A stretch of 11,814 bases of DNA from Victivallales bacterium (GTDB lineage: Bacteria; Verrucomicrobiota; Lentisphaeria; Oligosphaerales; Oligosphaeraceae): contig JAGCTA010000025.1 of assembly GCA_017963875.1 (NCBI GenBank), positions 1 through 11,814 of the forward strand. Direction: 5' to 3'. Positions 1 to 7,044 of this stretch are shown piece after piece (position 1 is the first letter of the stretch; every line of letters begins with the position of its first letter). The position numbers and the translations under genes are program-made. The notes beneath the pieces are model-generated. The model worked only from the letters and a program-made list of their open reading frames with translations, ran no database searches and was not told the DNA's origin.

Positions 1-624
1 GCCGCAGAAGAAATCCTCCGCGACTGCACCGAAGGCGTCTGCGACGGCATTCGCGCTGGCATCATCGGCGAAATCGGCACGAGTCGCGAAATCCTTCCAA
101 CGGAACGCAAGGCGCTGATCGCCGCCGCAAAAGCACAGGTAAAGTGCGGCTTGGCTGTTCAGGTCCATATTTTCCCCTGGTCCTCCAATGGTCTGGAAGC
201 GACAGACATCCTTATGAAAAACGGAGTGGCGCCTTCGCGCATCGTCATCTGCCATTCGGATGTCGAGCCTGACCGCGACTACATTCTCGCTCTATTGAAG
301 CGTGGAGTCTTTGTTGAACTGGACAATTTCGGCAAGGAATTCACGCCTGCGCCTGGCGGCTTCGCTGCAGGACGGTTCATTTCAGACTTTGAACGGTCGA
401 AACTGGCCGAATGGATCATTCGCGAAGGCTTTGAAAAACAATTGCTGCTTACCAATGACATCTGTCTTAAATGCCTTCTCAAGAAGAACGGCGGCGCTGG
501 ATACAGCCATATTTTCCGCGACATCATCCCCATGCTGCAACAACTGGGAATACCTGAAGACATCCTGAAAAAACGCATCTTGCGTGAAAATCCCATCAGG
601 ATGCTGACTGGAACTGAACTATGA
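1..624 (+). CDS. phosphotriesterase-family metal-dependent hydrolase (3' part only)
   Basis: The reading frame is open from base 1 and ends at TGA 622-624, so only the C-terminal 207 residues are present and the true start lies upstream of the window. The protein is a TIM-barrel amidohydrolase of the phosphotriesterase/PHP family, which hydrolyses esters, lactones or related substrates at a two-metal centre. Visible family landmarks are 'GEIGTS' (Glu codon 70-72, at the bridging position that is a carbamylated Lys in true phosphotriesterases and Glu in E. coli PHP), a metal-ligand His (166-168) in 'QVHIF', a second His (253-255) in 'ICHSD', 'VFVELDNFGK', the catalytic-type Asp (457-459) in 'LLTNDI', and the terminal 'ILRENPIRML', which resembles the family's closing 'LRENP'. 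The two N-terminal HxH ligands are outside the window. The gene lies 50 nt before the symporter gene, suggesting co-transcription and that the transported compound or a relative may be its substrate. The family call is firm and the substrate is unknown. Confidence 0.88.
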   Translation, partial: AAEEILRDCTEGVCDGIRAGIIGEIGTSREILPTERKALIAAAKAQVKCGLAVQVHIFPWSSNGLEATDILMKNGVAPSRIVICHSDVEPDRDYILALLKRGVFVELDNFGKEFTPAPGGFAAGRFISDFERSKLAEWIIREGFEKQLLLTNDICLKCLLKKNGGAGYSHIFRDIIPMLQQLGIPEDILKKRILRENPIRMLTGTEL

Positions 625-674
625 TTATTTAAAAAACATAAAAACTCAACCCAAAGGAAGAAAAGGACGATTCC

Positions 675-3041
675 ATGCATTGGCTAGATTGGATTATCAT
701 CAGTATCCCGCTTTTGGCGGTGATATTCATCGGACTGAAATCACAGAAATACGTACGCTCCGTTGCGGACTTTCTGGCGGCAAGCCGCGTGGCTGGCCGA
801 TATGTCATCTGCGTCGCTGAAGGCGAAGCAGGAATGGGACTCATCACGTTGGTCGCCGTCTGGCAGATTTACTACAGCAGTGGTTTCGCCTACAGTTTCT
901 GGAACTCGTTGACCGCACCACTTGGCCTACTCTTCGGCCTCTTCGGATACTGCACCTACCGTTTCCGTGAAACACGCGCCATGACGATGGGTCAGTTCCT
1001 TGAAATGCGCTACAACCGCGCTTTCCGCGTGTTCGCCGCAATTCTCCAATCCATTTCTGGCATTATCAACTACGCAATCTTTCCCGCCGTTGGCGCACGC
1101 TGCATCATCTACTTCCTGAACCTCCCGCTCTATTTCTACATCGGTGGATTCAAGTTCTCGACATTTGTCCTGCTGATGCTCCTTTTCCTCTCGGTCGCCG
1201 TATGGATTGTCACGATGGGCGGTCAGATCACCATTATGGTGACGGACTGCGTGCAGGGACTCGCCTCGTACCCTTTGTACGCGTTGGTCGTCATTTACCT
1301 CATCTATCGCTTCTCGTACTACAATGAAGTCGTCCCAGTCCTGATGGATCGCCCCGAAGGCATGAGCATGCTCAATCCGTATGATGTCGGCAAGATGCGG
1401 ACATTCAATCTGTTCTACGTCTTCGTTGGTATTTTCTCCTCTATTTTCACCCGTCTGACTTGGAGTGGCAGCCAGGGATACAAGGCTGCGGCACGCAATG
1501 CCCATGAGCAGAAGATGGGTTCGCTACTCGGCAGTTGGCGCGGAGGCTTCGCTGGCATGATGTATACGCTCCTTGCCGTCGCAGCCCTGACTTGCATGAA
1601 ACACGCCGACTTCAAGCCAATCGCCGATAAAGTCAACGTCGAACTGAGTTCCAAGACCGTCGAGGAATTCGCCGCCGACAAGAGATTCGACCCCATCCGC
1701 GAGGATCTCAAAACACTGTGGGCCGATGGTACGCAGACAGAACAGGTCCAGAAAAAACTGACTGAAGCGATGCAGGATGAAAAGAGCATCTTCGCTTCCG
1801 CAGTCAAAGACGCTAAGTACGACTACGACCCATCCAAGCCCCTCGACAAGAAACTCGCCGTCCCCGCGACACGCGCCATGGTAGGCACCATCGACACGAA
1901 AGTCGCCCAGAGCATGGGCGCCATTACCAACCAGATGACTGTCCCCGTCGCACTGCGCGAAGTCCTTCCTATCGGCATTACTGGCGCTTTGTGCGCGCTT
2001 ATGCTATTCCTGATGCTCTCCACGGACACGACCTATCTGCACTCCTGGGGCAGTATTCTGGCACAGGATATCATCCTGCCTTTCCGCAAGAAGCCGTTTA
2101 CCCCAAAACAGCAGTTGCTTTTGTTGCGCGTTCTGATCATCAGCGTCGCGGTCTTCTCGTTCTTCTTCTCCATTTATTTCACGCAGGTCGATTATGTCGT
2201 GATGTTCCAGCAGATCACAGGTGCCATCTGGATGGGCGGTGCTGGTCCTGTCATTACCTTCGGTCTTTACTGGAAACGCGGAACCACCGCAGGTGCTTTC
2301 ACATCGCTGATTGTCGGCTCGTCACTGTCCGTCGGCGGAATGCTTGGCCAGCAGTATTGGACGGATGGACTCTATGACTTCCTCGTCAGGCACAACCTCG
2401 CTGAACCGATTGGACGAGTCCTCAGCGCCATCTCCAACTTCTTCCAGATCGGAAACATCGAACTCCTCCATTGGGAAATGACGCCCAATAAATTCCCAAT
2501 CAACTCACAGGAACTGCTGTTCATCTCTTTGACAAGCGCCATTGTCCTCTACGTCGGCGTGTCACTCCTGACCAGCCGCAAGCCATTCAACATGGATAAA
2601 CTGCTTCACCGCGGCGCATACGCAGATGCCGATGCACCCAAGAAACTTCCGTGGTCTTGGCATACCGTCTATAACAAACTCATCGGCATCGATGGAAACT
2701 ACACAAAGGGCGACAAGATTCTCGCTTGGTCGGTGTTCATCTGGTCCTTCGGATGGTCATTCTGCTGCGTATTCCTCGGCATTGTGACATGGAACGCCAT
2801 CCATCCATGGCCCGTGGCATGGTGGGGACACAAGTTCCTCATCACCACAGTCATCATCCCTGGCATCATCGCCATCATCTCGACCGTCTGGTTCTCCATC
2901 GGCGGTGTCCGTGATCTCAGAAGACTGTTCAGGGACCTCGCAAAGAAACAGGACGACTTCTCAGACGACGGACGTGTTGACCATTCCGATGACGACCAGC
3001 CTGAAAAACAGGCCGAACCTCAGCAGGAAGCCAAGGCTTGA
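675..3041 (+). CDS. sodium:solute symporter family transporter, large variant with long loop
   Basis: This is a 788-residue polytopic membrane protein of the SSS family (Na+-coupled uptake of a sugar, amino acid, vitamin or organic acid; LeuT-like fold). The first membrane segment begins near residue 5. Family features include the early 'DFLAASRVAGRYVICVAEGE' region near residues 37-56, 'SISGIINYAIFPAVGARCI', 'TRLTWSGSQGYKAAARNAHE' and 'FLMLSTDTTYLHSWGSILAQ', the last matching the sodium-site helix region. It is longer than a typical SSS protein (about 500-550 residues). Between roughly residues 309 and 431 there is a charged, helix-prone soluble insertion. After residue 636 comes 'KPFNMDKLLHRG', then two more membrane segments (about 683-707 and 722-746) and an acidic, Gln-rich tail. 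The start ATG is preceded by AGGA at 664-667 with 7 nt spacing. It follows the hydrolase gene by 50 nt and is followed by a terminator. The substrate cannot be read from the sequence. Confidence 0.9.
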   Translation: MHWLDWIIISIPLLAVIFIGLKSQKYVRSVADFLAASRVAGRYVICVAEGEAGMGLITLVAVWQIYYSSGFAYSFWNSLTAPLGLLFGLFGYCTYRFRETRAMTMGQFLEMRYNRAFRVFAAILQSISGIINYAIFPAVGARCIIYFLNLPLYFYIGGFKFSTFVLLMLLFLSVAVWIVTMGGQITIMVTDCVQGLASYPLYALVVIYLIYRFSYYNEVVPVLMDRPEGMSMLNPYDVGKMRTFNLFYVFVGIFSSIFTRLTWSGSQGYKAAARNAHEQKMGSLLGSWRGGFAGMMYTLLAVAALTCMKHADFKPIADKVNVELSSKTVEEFAADKRFDPIREDLKTLWADGTQTEQVQKKLTEAMQDEKSIFASAVKDAKYDYDPSKPLDKKLAVPATRAMVGTIDTKVAQSMGAITNQMTVPVALREVLPIGITGALCALMLFLMLSTDTTYLHSWGSILAQDIILPFRKKPFTPKQQLLLLRVLIISVAVFSFFFSIYFTQVDYVVMFQQITGAIWMGGAGPVITFGLYWKRGTTAGAFTSLIVGSSLSVGGMLGQQYWTDGLYDFLVRHNLAEPIGRVLSAISNFFQIGNIELLHWEMTPNKFPINSQELLFISLTSAIVLYVGVSLLTSRKPFNMDKLLHRGAYADADAPKKLPWSWHTVYNKLIGIDGNYTKGDKILAWSVFIWSFGWSFCCVFLGIVTWNAIHPWPVAWWGHKFLITTVIIPGIIAIISTVWFSIGGVRDLRRLFRDLAKKQDDFSDDGRVDHSDDDQPEKQAEPQQEAKA

Positions 3042-3073
3042 CAGACGCTGACTTCCCGATAGGCTAGCCATCC

Positions 3074-3109
3074 ATCCCCTGCCAACGATTTCGTTTGCAG
3101 GGGATTTTT
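3074..3109 (+). terminator. intrinsic terminator after the symporter gene
   Basis: A perfect 9-bp stem pairs ATCCCCTGC (3074-3082) with GCAGGGGAT (3097-3105). Inside it, after one C/T mismatch, AACG (3084-3087) pairs with CGTT (3092-3095) around an ATTT loop. A run of five T (3105-3109) follows directly. The position, 32 nt after the symporter stop codon, fits the end of the hydrolase-symporter transcription unit and separates it from the pil operon promoter. Confidence 0.85.
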
Positions 3110-3163
3110 CGTAGGCATGTGGATTCTTCGCGGATATTTTCATGATTTTTCTTTTAATTATAT

Positions 3164-3200
3164 ATTGACAGAACGCCTATTAGGTTGTAATATTGTCAAT
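3164..3200. repeat. inverted repeat ATTGACA/TGTCAAT flanking the promoter core
   Basis: ATTGACA (3164-3170), which contains the -35 hexamer, is the exact reverse complement of TGTCAAT (3194-3200), which begins just after the -10 hexamer and covers the expected transcription start. The arms are 23 bp apart, so their centres are 30 bp (about three helical turns) apart. This spacing would suit a dimeric regulator contacting one DNA face, but 7-bp arms in AT-rich DNA can occur by chance, so the operator role is only a suggestion. Confidence 0.35.
3165..3193 (+). promoter_or_regulatory. sigma70-type promoter of the pil operon
   Basis: A perfect -35 hexamer TTGACA (3165-3170) is separated by 17 bp from TAATAT (3188-3193), one base from the TATAAT consensus. 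The flanking DNA upstream (3145-3164) is AT-rich, as in strong promoters. Transcription should begin near 3200, giving a leader of about 107 nt before the GTG start at 3307. The promoter follows a terminator and precedes four closely related motor genes, so it most likely drives the whole operon. Confidence 0.8.
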
Positions 3201-3201
3201 T

Positions 3202-3266
3202 GGCGTAATGGTCTTTTCGTCTCTTAGGAGCGGATAAAGGCGTATTATTTCCATATCACTTTATCC
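3202..3266 (+). promoter_or_regulatory. 5' leader hairpin and mini-ORF of the pil operon
   Basis: The expected leader contains a perfect 8-bp inverted repeat, GGATAAAG (3232-3239) with CTTTATCC (3259-3266), separated by 19 nt. GGCGTA at 3202-3207 recurs at 3239-3244. A nine-codon mini-ORF (3208-3237, MVFSSLRSG) starts about 8 nt after the expected transcription start, and its stop codon lies inside the 5' arm of the hairpin. The hairpin ends about 28 nt before the GGAG Shine-Dalgarno at 3295-3298. No T-tract follows, so it is not an ordinary attenuator. The function is unknown and may be RNA stability or translation control. Confidence 0.35.
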
Positions 3267-3306
3267 TTTAGCAAGTTAACATATATCACTACTCGGAGAG
3301 CATCTT

Positions 3307-5031
3307 GTGATTTCTTCTGATGATTACATTGTCGAAATGCTTTTGTCCCAGGGAATGGTGACAGAGGAACAAGTGGAGCAGGCAAAAGAGCGTGCACAAA
3401 GCGACAACGACAGTTCAACGCTTGACTGCCTGTATGAACTGAATTGCGTCACCGAACAGGACGTCGTCGCCATGCTGGGCTCGGAATACGGCATGGACAC
3501 GTATGATTTCGACAAGGCGAAAACAAGAATCCCTGCCGAAATCATCCAGCAGATGCCTGGTGACATCGCAAAGCGCTACCGCATGGTTCCGATTTCCCTG
3601 AACAACGGCATTCTGCGCGTCGCGCTCTCGGACCCCACCGACCTGGAATCCATCGATTCCGTCCGATATCTGCTGAAAATGGAAATCGAGGGCGTCATCG
3701 CATCCCGTCAGCAAATCGATTCCGCCATCAACACCTACTACAACAGCATGGACTCGGATGTCTCCAACATGCTGGAAGACATGACGGAAGCCACGACTGA
3801 TCTTACCATCGGGACAACGCAGGACACCACGATGGATTCAAAGGAGCAGAAGAACGATGAGGATTCAGCGCCAATTATCCGACTGGTCTCCCTCATCATC
3901 CTTGAAGCATTCCGTACCCGCGCCTCCGATATCCACATGGAGCCGCTGGAGAAGCGCTTCCGCATCCGCTATCGCATCGACGGCGTGCTCAATGAAGTCC
4001 AAAGCCCGCCGAAATACATGCAGAACCAGGTCATTTCACGCCTGAAACTCCAGGCTGGAATGGATCTGTCCGAACACCGAATCCCTCAGGACGGACGTAT
4101 CCGCATCACCGCCCTCGGCCGTGAACTGGACTTGCGTGTATCATCAATCCCGACCACAAACGGCGAATCCATCGTCATGCGTATTCTTGATAAAAGCGGC
4201 GTCATGCTTGGAATTTCTGAATTGGGATTCTTCGACGACGACCAGGCGACCATTGAGCGCATCATCCACTTCCCCGACGGAATCTTCCTTGTGACTGGGC
4301 CGACGGGTTCTGGCAAAACCACGTCACTGTATTCATTCCTTCACGCCCTTAACCAACCGACACGTAAAATCATCACTGCCGAAGACCCTGTCGAGTACGA
4401 ATTGTCAGGTATCAATCAAGTCCAGATTGTTTCGGAAATCGGATTGACCTTCGCCGCATCACTTCGAGCCATGCTTCGTCAGGCGCCAAATATCATCATG
4501 GTCGGTGAAATCCGTGACTCCGAAACAGGCGAAATCGCCATCAACGCCGCACTTACTGGACACTTGGTTTTCAGTACGCTGCACACGAATGACGCTCCGT
4601 CCGCAGTCACACGACTTATCGATATGGGTATCAAGCCCTTCCTTGTCGCATCATCCCTCCGTGCCGTCATGGCTCAACGACTGACGCGACGCATCTGCAA
4701 GAACTGCGCGGAGCCATACGAACCGACAGACGCCGACCTAGACCGACTCAAACTCACCCGCGCGGATATCGAAGGTCTGCAATTCCATAAAGGCAAAGGC
4801 TGCCCAGACTGCAAGAAAGGCTATCGCGGCCGTCTTGGAGTCTATGAAATGTTCATCCTTGACGAAAGCATTGAACGCCTTATCTATGAAATGGTCGATT
4901 CGGGCGTCATCCGCAAACGCGCCCAGGAACTCGGCATGAGGACATTGCGCGAAGACGCATTCCGCAAGGCGGCAGCAGGCTTGACGACATTGCAGGAGGT
5001 CCTGCGCCTGACTGTCGATGAACAAGGCTAA
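3307..5031 (+). CDS. pilB: PilB/GspE-family type IV pilus or type II secretion assembly ATPase, paralogue 1
   Basis: This 574-residue hexameric AAA-like ATPase would power polymerisation of pilins or pseudopilins from the cytoplasmic side of the inner membrane. An N-terminal MshEN/GspE-N-type region (about 1-150) is followed by a linker and the ATPase core. The core has 'RIRYRIDG' (219-226), Walker A GPTGSGKTT (331-339), the Asp box EDPVE (359-363), the Walker B region with catalytic Glu401 in 'MVGEIRD', a His box 'TGHLVFSTLHTND' (His419), and a CxxC...CxxC zinc knuckle at Cys464, Cys467, Cys499 and Cys502, diagnostic of PilB/GspE rather than PilT. Where relatives have RQDPD before Walker B, this protein has RQAPN (391-395), losing both acidic residues. 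The start is GTG, supported by GGAG at 3295-3298 with 8 nt spacing. It is the first gene of the operon, 62 nt before a second PilB. Whether it acts in pilus extension or in secretion cannot be decided here. Confidence 0.9.
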   Translation: MISSDDYIVEMLLSQGMVTEEQVEQAKERAQSDNDSSTLDCLYELNCVTEQDVVAMLGSEYGMDTYDFDKAKTRIPAEIIQQMPGDIAKRYRMVPISLNNGILRVALSDPTDLESIDSVRYLLKMEIEGVIASRQQIDSAINTYYNSMDSDVSNMLEDMTEATTDLTIGTTQDTTMDSKEQKNDEDSAPIIRLVSLIILEAFRTRASDIHMEPLEKRFRIRYRIDGVLNEVQSPPKYMQNQVISRLKLQAGMDLSEHRIPQDGRIRITALGRELDLRVSSIPTTNGESIVMRILDKSGVMLGISELGFFDDDQATIERIIHFPDGIFLVTGPTGSGKTTSLYSFLHALNQPTRKIITAEDPVEYELSGINQVQIVSEIGLTFAASLRAMLRQAPNIIMVGEIRDSETGEIAINAALTGHLVFSTLHTNDAPSAVTRLIDMGIKPFLVASSLRAVMAQRLTRRICKNCAEPYEPTDADLDRLKLTRADIEGLQFHKGKGCPDCKKGYRGRLGVYEMFILDESIERLIYEMVDSGVIRKRAQELGMRTLREDAFRKAAAGLTTLQEVLRLTVDEQG

Positions 5032-5093
5032 GGACAGGGGACGGATTCTAATAAAAACTAAAAAAGGTTACAAGATAACGGGAATGGCGAATC

Positions 5094-6827
5094 ATGGAAT
5101 ATGAAGACAACAATACAATGGCCGATGAAGTCGATGCCGATATCAGCGTTATCTGGCATCTGCTGCTAGACAAGGGCAAGGCCACCGAGGCACAACTCCA
5201 GGACGCGCTGGAGGAAAGCCAGATGATGAACCGCCCCTTTGTCAAGACGGTCTATAACTGGGATATCATCACTGAACAGGAACTTCTGGAACTCATTGCC
5301 GAAGACATGGGAACGGAAGTCTTCGCCTTCAACAAAGAAGAACCAGAAGAGGCTCTGATAAAGTTAGTTCCGCCTGACACGGCACGCTTCTACGGTATCA
5401 TCCCTGTCAGAGTCGATCCTGACGGAAACCTCACCGTCGTTGCTCGCGATCCACTCAACCACAATCTCATGGATGAATTGCCTTTCGCGCTCAACTGCGA
5501 AGTCACCGTACTCGTCGGTTTCCCTGACGAAATTGATGAAATGATGGACAAGGTCTACCCCGAGGCAAGTGAAAACATGGATTCAATCCTTGGTGAACTT
5601 GCGGCGGGACGTACCACCACTGAAATCGACGAATCCGACGCCATCGCACTTGAAAAAGCCGCCAATGAAGCCCCAATCGTCCGATCTGTCAACCTCATTC
5701 TCCAGCAGGCAATCAAAGATAAAGCGAGTGATATCCATTTCGAGCCATTCGCCGATGAATTCCGTATCCGTTACCGTATCGATGGTGCGTTGTTCGAAAT
5801 GGCACCTCCGCCAAAGCACTTGGCGGTTCCAGTCATTTCACGTATCAAGGTCATGAGCGGACTCAACATCGCAGAACGGCGTGTCCCGCAGGATGGCCGT
5901 ATTGAACTGCGCGTCAACAAAAAACCTGTTGATATCCGTGTATCTTCCCTGCCAACGCGATATGGCGAGAGCGTGGTTCTCCGTATTCTTGACCGAGGCG
6001 TTGTCAACTTGGATTTGGACTGCCTGGGCATGACACCGCAGATGGTGCATTCAATCCGAGGCCTCATTAGCCGCCCGAATGGCATCTTCGTCGTCACTGG
6101 CCCTACGGGTTCTGGCAAAACCACCACGCTGTATTCGGGACTGAAGGAAATCAATACGATCGAAGACAAACTTCTGACCGCTGAAGACCCTGTCGAATAT
6201 GAAATCGAAGGCATCATGCAGGTGCCAGTCAAAGAGTCCGTCGGAATGACATTCGCCAAGGCGCTCCGTGCATTCCTGCGACAGGACCCCGACCGAATCA
6301 TGATCGGTGAGATCCGAGACGTTGAAACCGCTGGCATGGCCATCCAGGCGTCCCTGACTGGACACTTGGTGCTCTCCACCCTGCACACCAATGACGCCGC
6401 TGGTGCCGTGACACGACTGATCGATATGGTCATCGAGCCGTTCCTCATCGCTTCGACCATGGCAGGCGTGCTTGCGCAACGACTGATACGCCGTGTCTGC
6501 ACAAACTGCCGTGAATACTATGACCCCACGGACCTGGAACTGAAGCAACTCGGCATCACGCGGGAATTCCTCGCAGGACGGAAATTCTCTAAGGGACGCG
6601 GATGCGAAATCTGCAACAACACGGGCTACAAGCGCCGTGTCGGCATTTTCGAACTGCTCCCAGTGACTTCCGAAATCCAATCGCTTATCAACCAGCGTGC
6701 TCCAACACAGGACATCAAGGCAAAAGCCGTCGAACAAGGAATGAAAACCATGCGCGAAGACGGCATCAACCAGATCCTCGAAGGTGTGACAACCGTAACC
6801 GAGGTGCTTCAATACACCATCTTCTAA
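5094..6827 (+). CDS. pilB: PilB/GspE-family type IV pilus or type II secretion assembly ATPase, paralogue 2
   Basis: This 577-residue paralogue of the preceding gene has the same architecture: an N-terminal MshEN/GspE-N-type region (about 15-155), an acidic linker, and the extension ATPase core. The core shows 'FRIRYRIDG', Walker A GPTGSGKTT (336-344), the Asp box EDPVE (364-368), canonical RQDPD (396-400) with catalytic Glu406 in 'MIGEIRD', the His box 'TGHLVLSTLHTND', and the zinc knuckle Cys469, Cys472, Cys504 and Cys507. All catalytic features are intact, so this is the more conventional of the pair and the likelier main extension motor. The ATG at 5094 has only a weak purine tract upstream (CGGGAA near 5079-5084). 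An in-frame ATG at residue 9 is possible but no better supported. The gap to pilT is an unusually long 217 nt and holds the structured element described separately. Confidence 0.92.
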   Translation: MEYEDNNTMADEVDADISVIWHLLLDKGKATEAQLQDALEESQMMNRPFVKTVYNWDIITEQELLELIAEDMGTEVFAFNKEEPEEALIKLVPPDTARFYGIIPVRVDPDGNLTVVARDPLNHNLMDELPFALNCEVTVLVGFPDEIDEMMDKVYPEASENMDSILGELAAGRTTTEIDESDAIALEKAANEAPIVRSVNLILQQAIKDKASDIHFEPFADEFRIRYRIDGALFEMAPPPKHLAVPVISRIKVMSGLNIAERRVPQDGRIELRVNKKPVDIRVSSLPTRYGESVVLRILDRGVVNLDLDCLGMTPQMVHSIRGLISRPNGIFVVTGPTGSGKTTTLYSGLKEINTIEDKLLTAEDPVEYEIEGIMQVPVKESVGMTFAKALRAFLRQDPDRIMIGEIRDVETAGMAIQASLTGHLVLSTLHTNDAAGAVTRLIDMVIEPFLIASTMAGVLAQRLIRRVCTNCREYYDPTDLELKQLGITREFLAGRKFSKGRGCEICNNTGYKRRVGIFELLPVTSEIQSLINQRAPTQDIKAKAVEQGMKTMREDGINQILEGVTTVTEVLQYTIF

Positions 6828-6861
6828 TAACACTTTGTTCCCCATGTAAGCGGTAATTGAA

Positions 6862-6989
6862 TAGGTCAAGGAGACTGTGCAAAGCCCCGAAGGGGGCAAA
6901 TATCAGTAACCTCAGGTTGAGTGAGACGAAATCTGAGGATGCCGACCTAAAACGAATCCGACCTTGCAAGAGGTCGAACCTAATCCTCA
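6862..6989 (+). ncRNA. candidate structured cis-regulatory RNA upstream of pilT
   Basis: This non-coding stretch can form several helices. TAGGTC (6862-6867) pairs with GACCTA (6944-6949) as a possible closing stem. GCCCC (6884-6888) and GGGGC (6893-6897) close a GAAG loop. The segments 6910-6918 and 6930-6938 give nine pairs (one G-U) around an 11-nt loop. Finally, 6959-6965 pairs with 6970-6976 to close a GCAA (GNRA) tetraloop. Alternatives compete with these: TGAGGAT (6934-6940) is also the exact complement of ATCCTCA (6983-6989), and AGGTCG (6971-6976) can pair with either CGACCT copy (6943-6948 or 6959-6964). The element ends about 40 nt before the AGGAG Shine-Dalgarno (7030-7034) of pilT, and no terminator T-tract follows. 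I do not recognise the class. It may be a riboswitch-like or protein-binding leader, or a processing/stability element. Confidence 0.5.
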
Positions 6990-7044
6990 TGGGAAATTGA
7001 GCATCTGATAAACGTCAAATCAAAACAACAGGAGTGACAACATC

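Noticed and set aside
151..624. TTG at 151 as the start of the phosphotriesterase-family gene
   Set aside because: The frame is open to base 1, and the upstream codons encode the conserved GEIGTS metal-ligand segment, so the TTG is an internal codon of a truncated gene.
4301..4322. Twenty identical bases shared by the two pilB genes around Walker A (second copy near 6104-6123) as a sign of recent duplication or gene conversion
   Set aside because: The identity is confined to the most constrained P-loop codons, while flanking sequence is strongly diverged. Shared codon preference explains it.
6051..6899. Long antisense open frame (282 codons) opposite the second pilB gene
   Set aside because: It lies over a strongly conserved ATPase gene on the other strand, has no recognisable domain or ribosome binding site, and reflects codon bias of the sense gene. 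The same holds for the antisense frame at 927-1505 opposite the symporter gene.
6870..6930. Resemblance to a glycine riboswitch (CCGAAGG...GCAAA...CTCAGG)
   Set aside because: Several conserved words of the glycine aptamer appear in the right order, but the 5' GAGAG strand does not pair with the 3' ACCTC strand, the P2/P3 hairpin is missing, the GGAC element is only approximate, and the downstream gene is pilT rather than glycine metabolism. A covariance-model search would settle it.
6875..6990. c-di-GMP (GEMM-I) riboswitch upstream of pilT
   Set aside because: GCAAAGCC is present, and pil genes elsewhere carry GEMM riboswitches, but the paired arrangement of the two conserved GCAAA-containing strands and the tetraloop-receptor layout could not be found.
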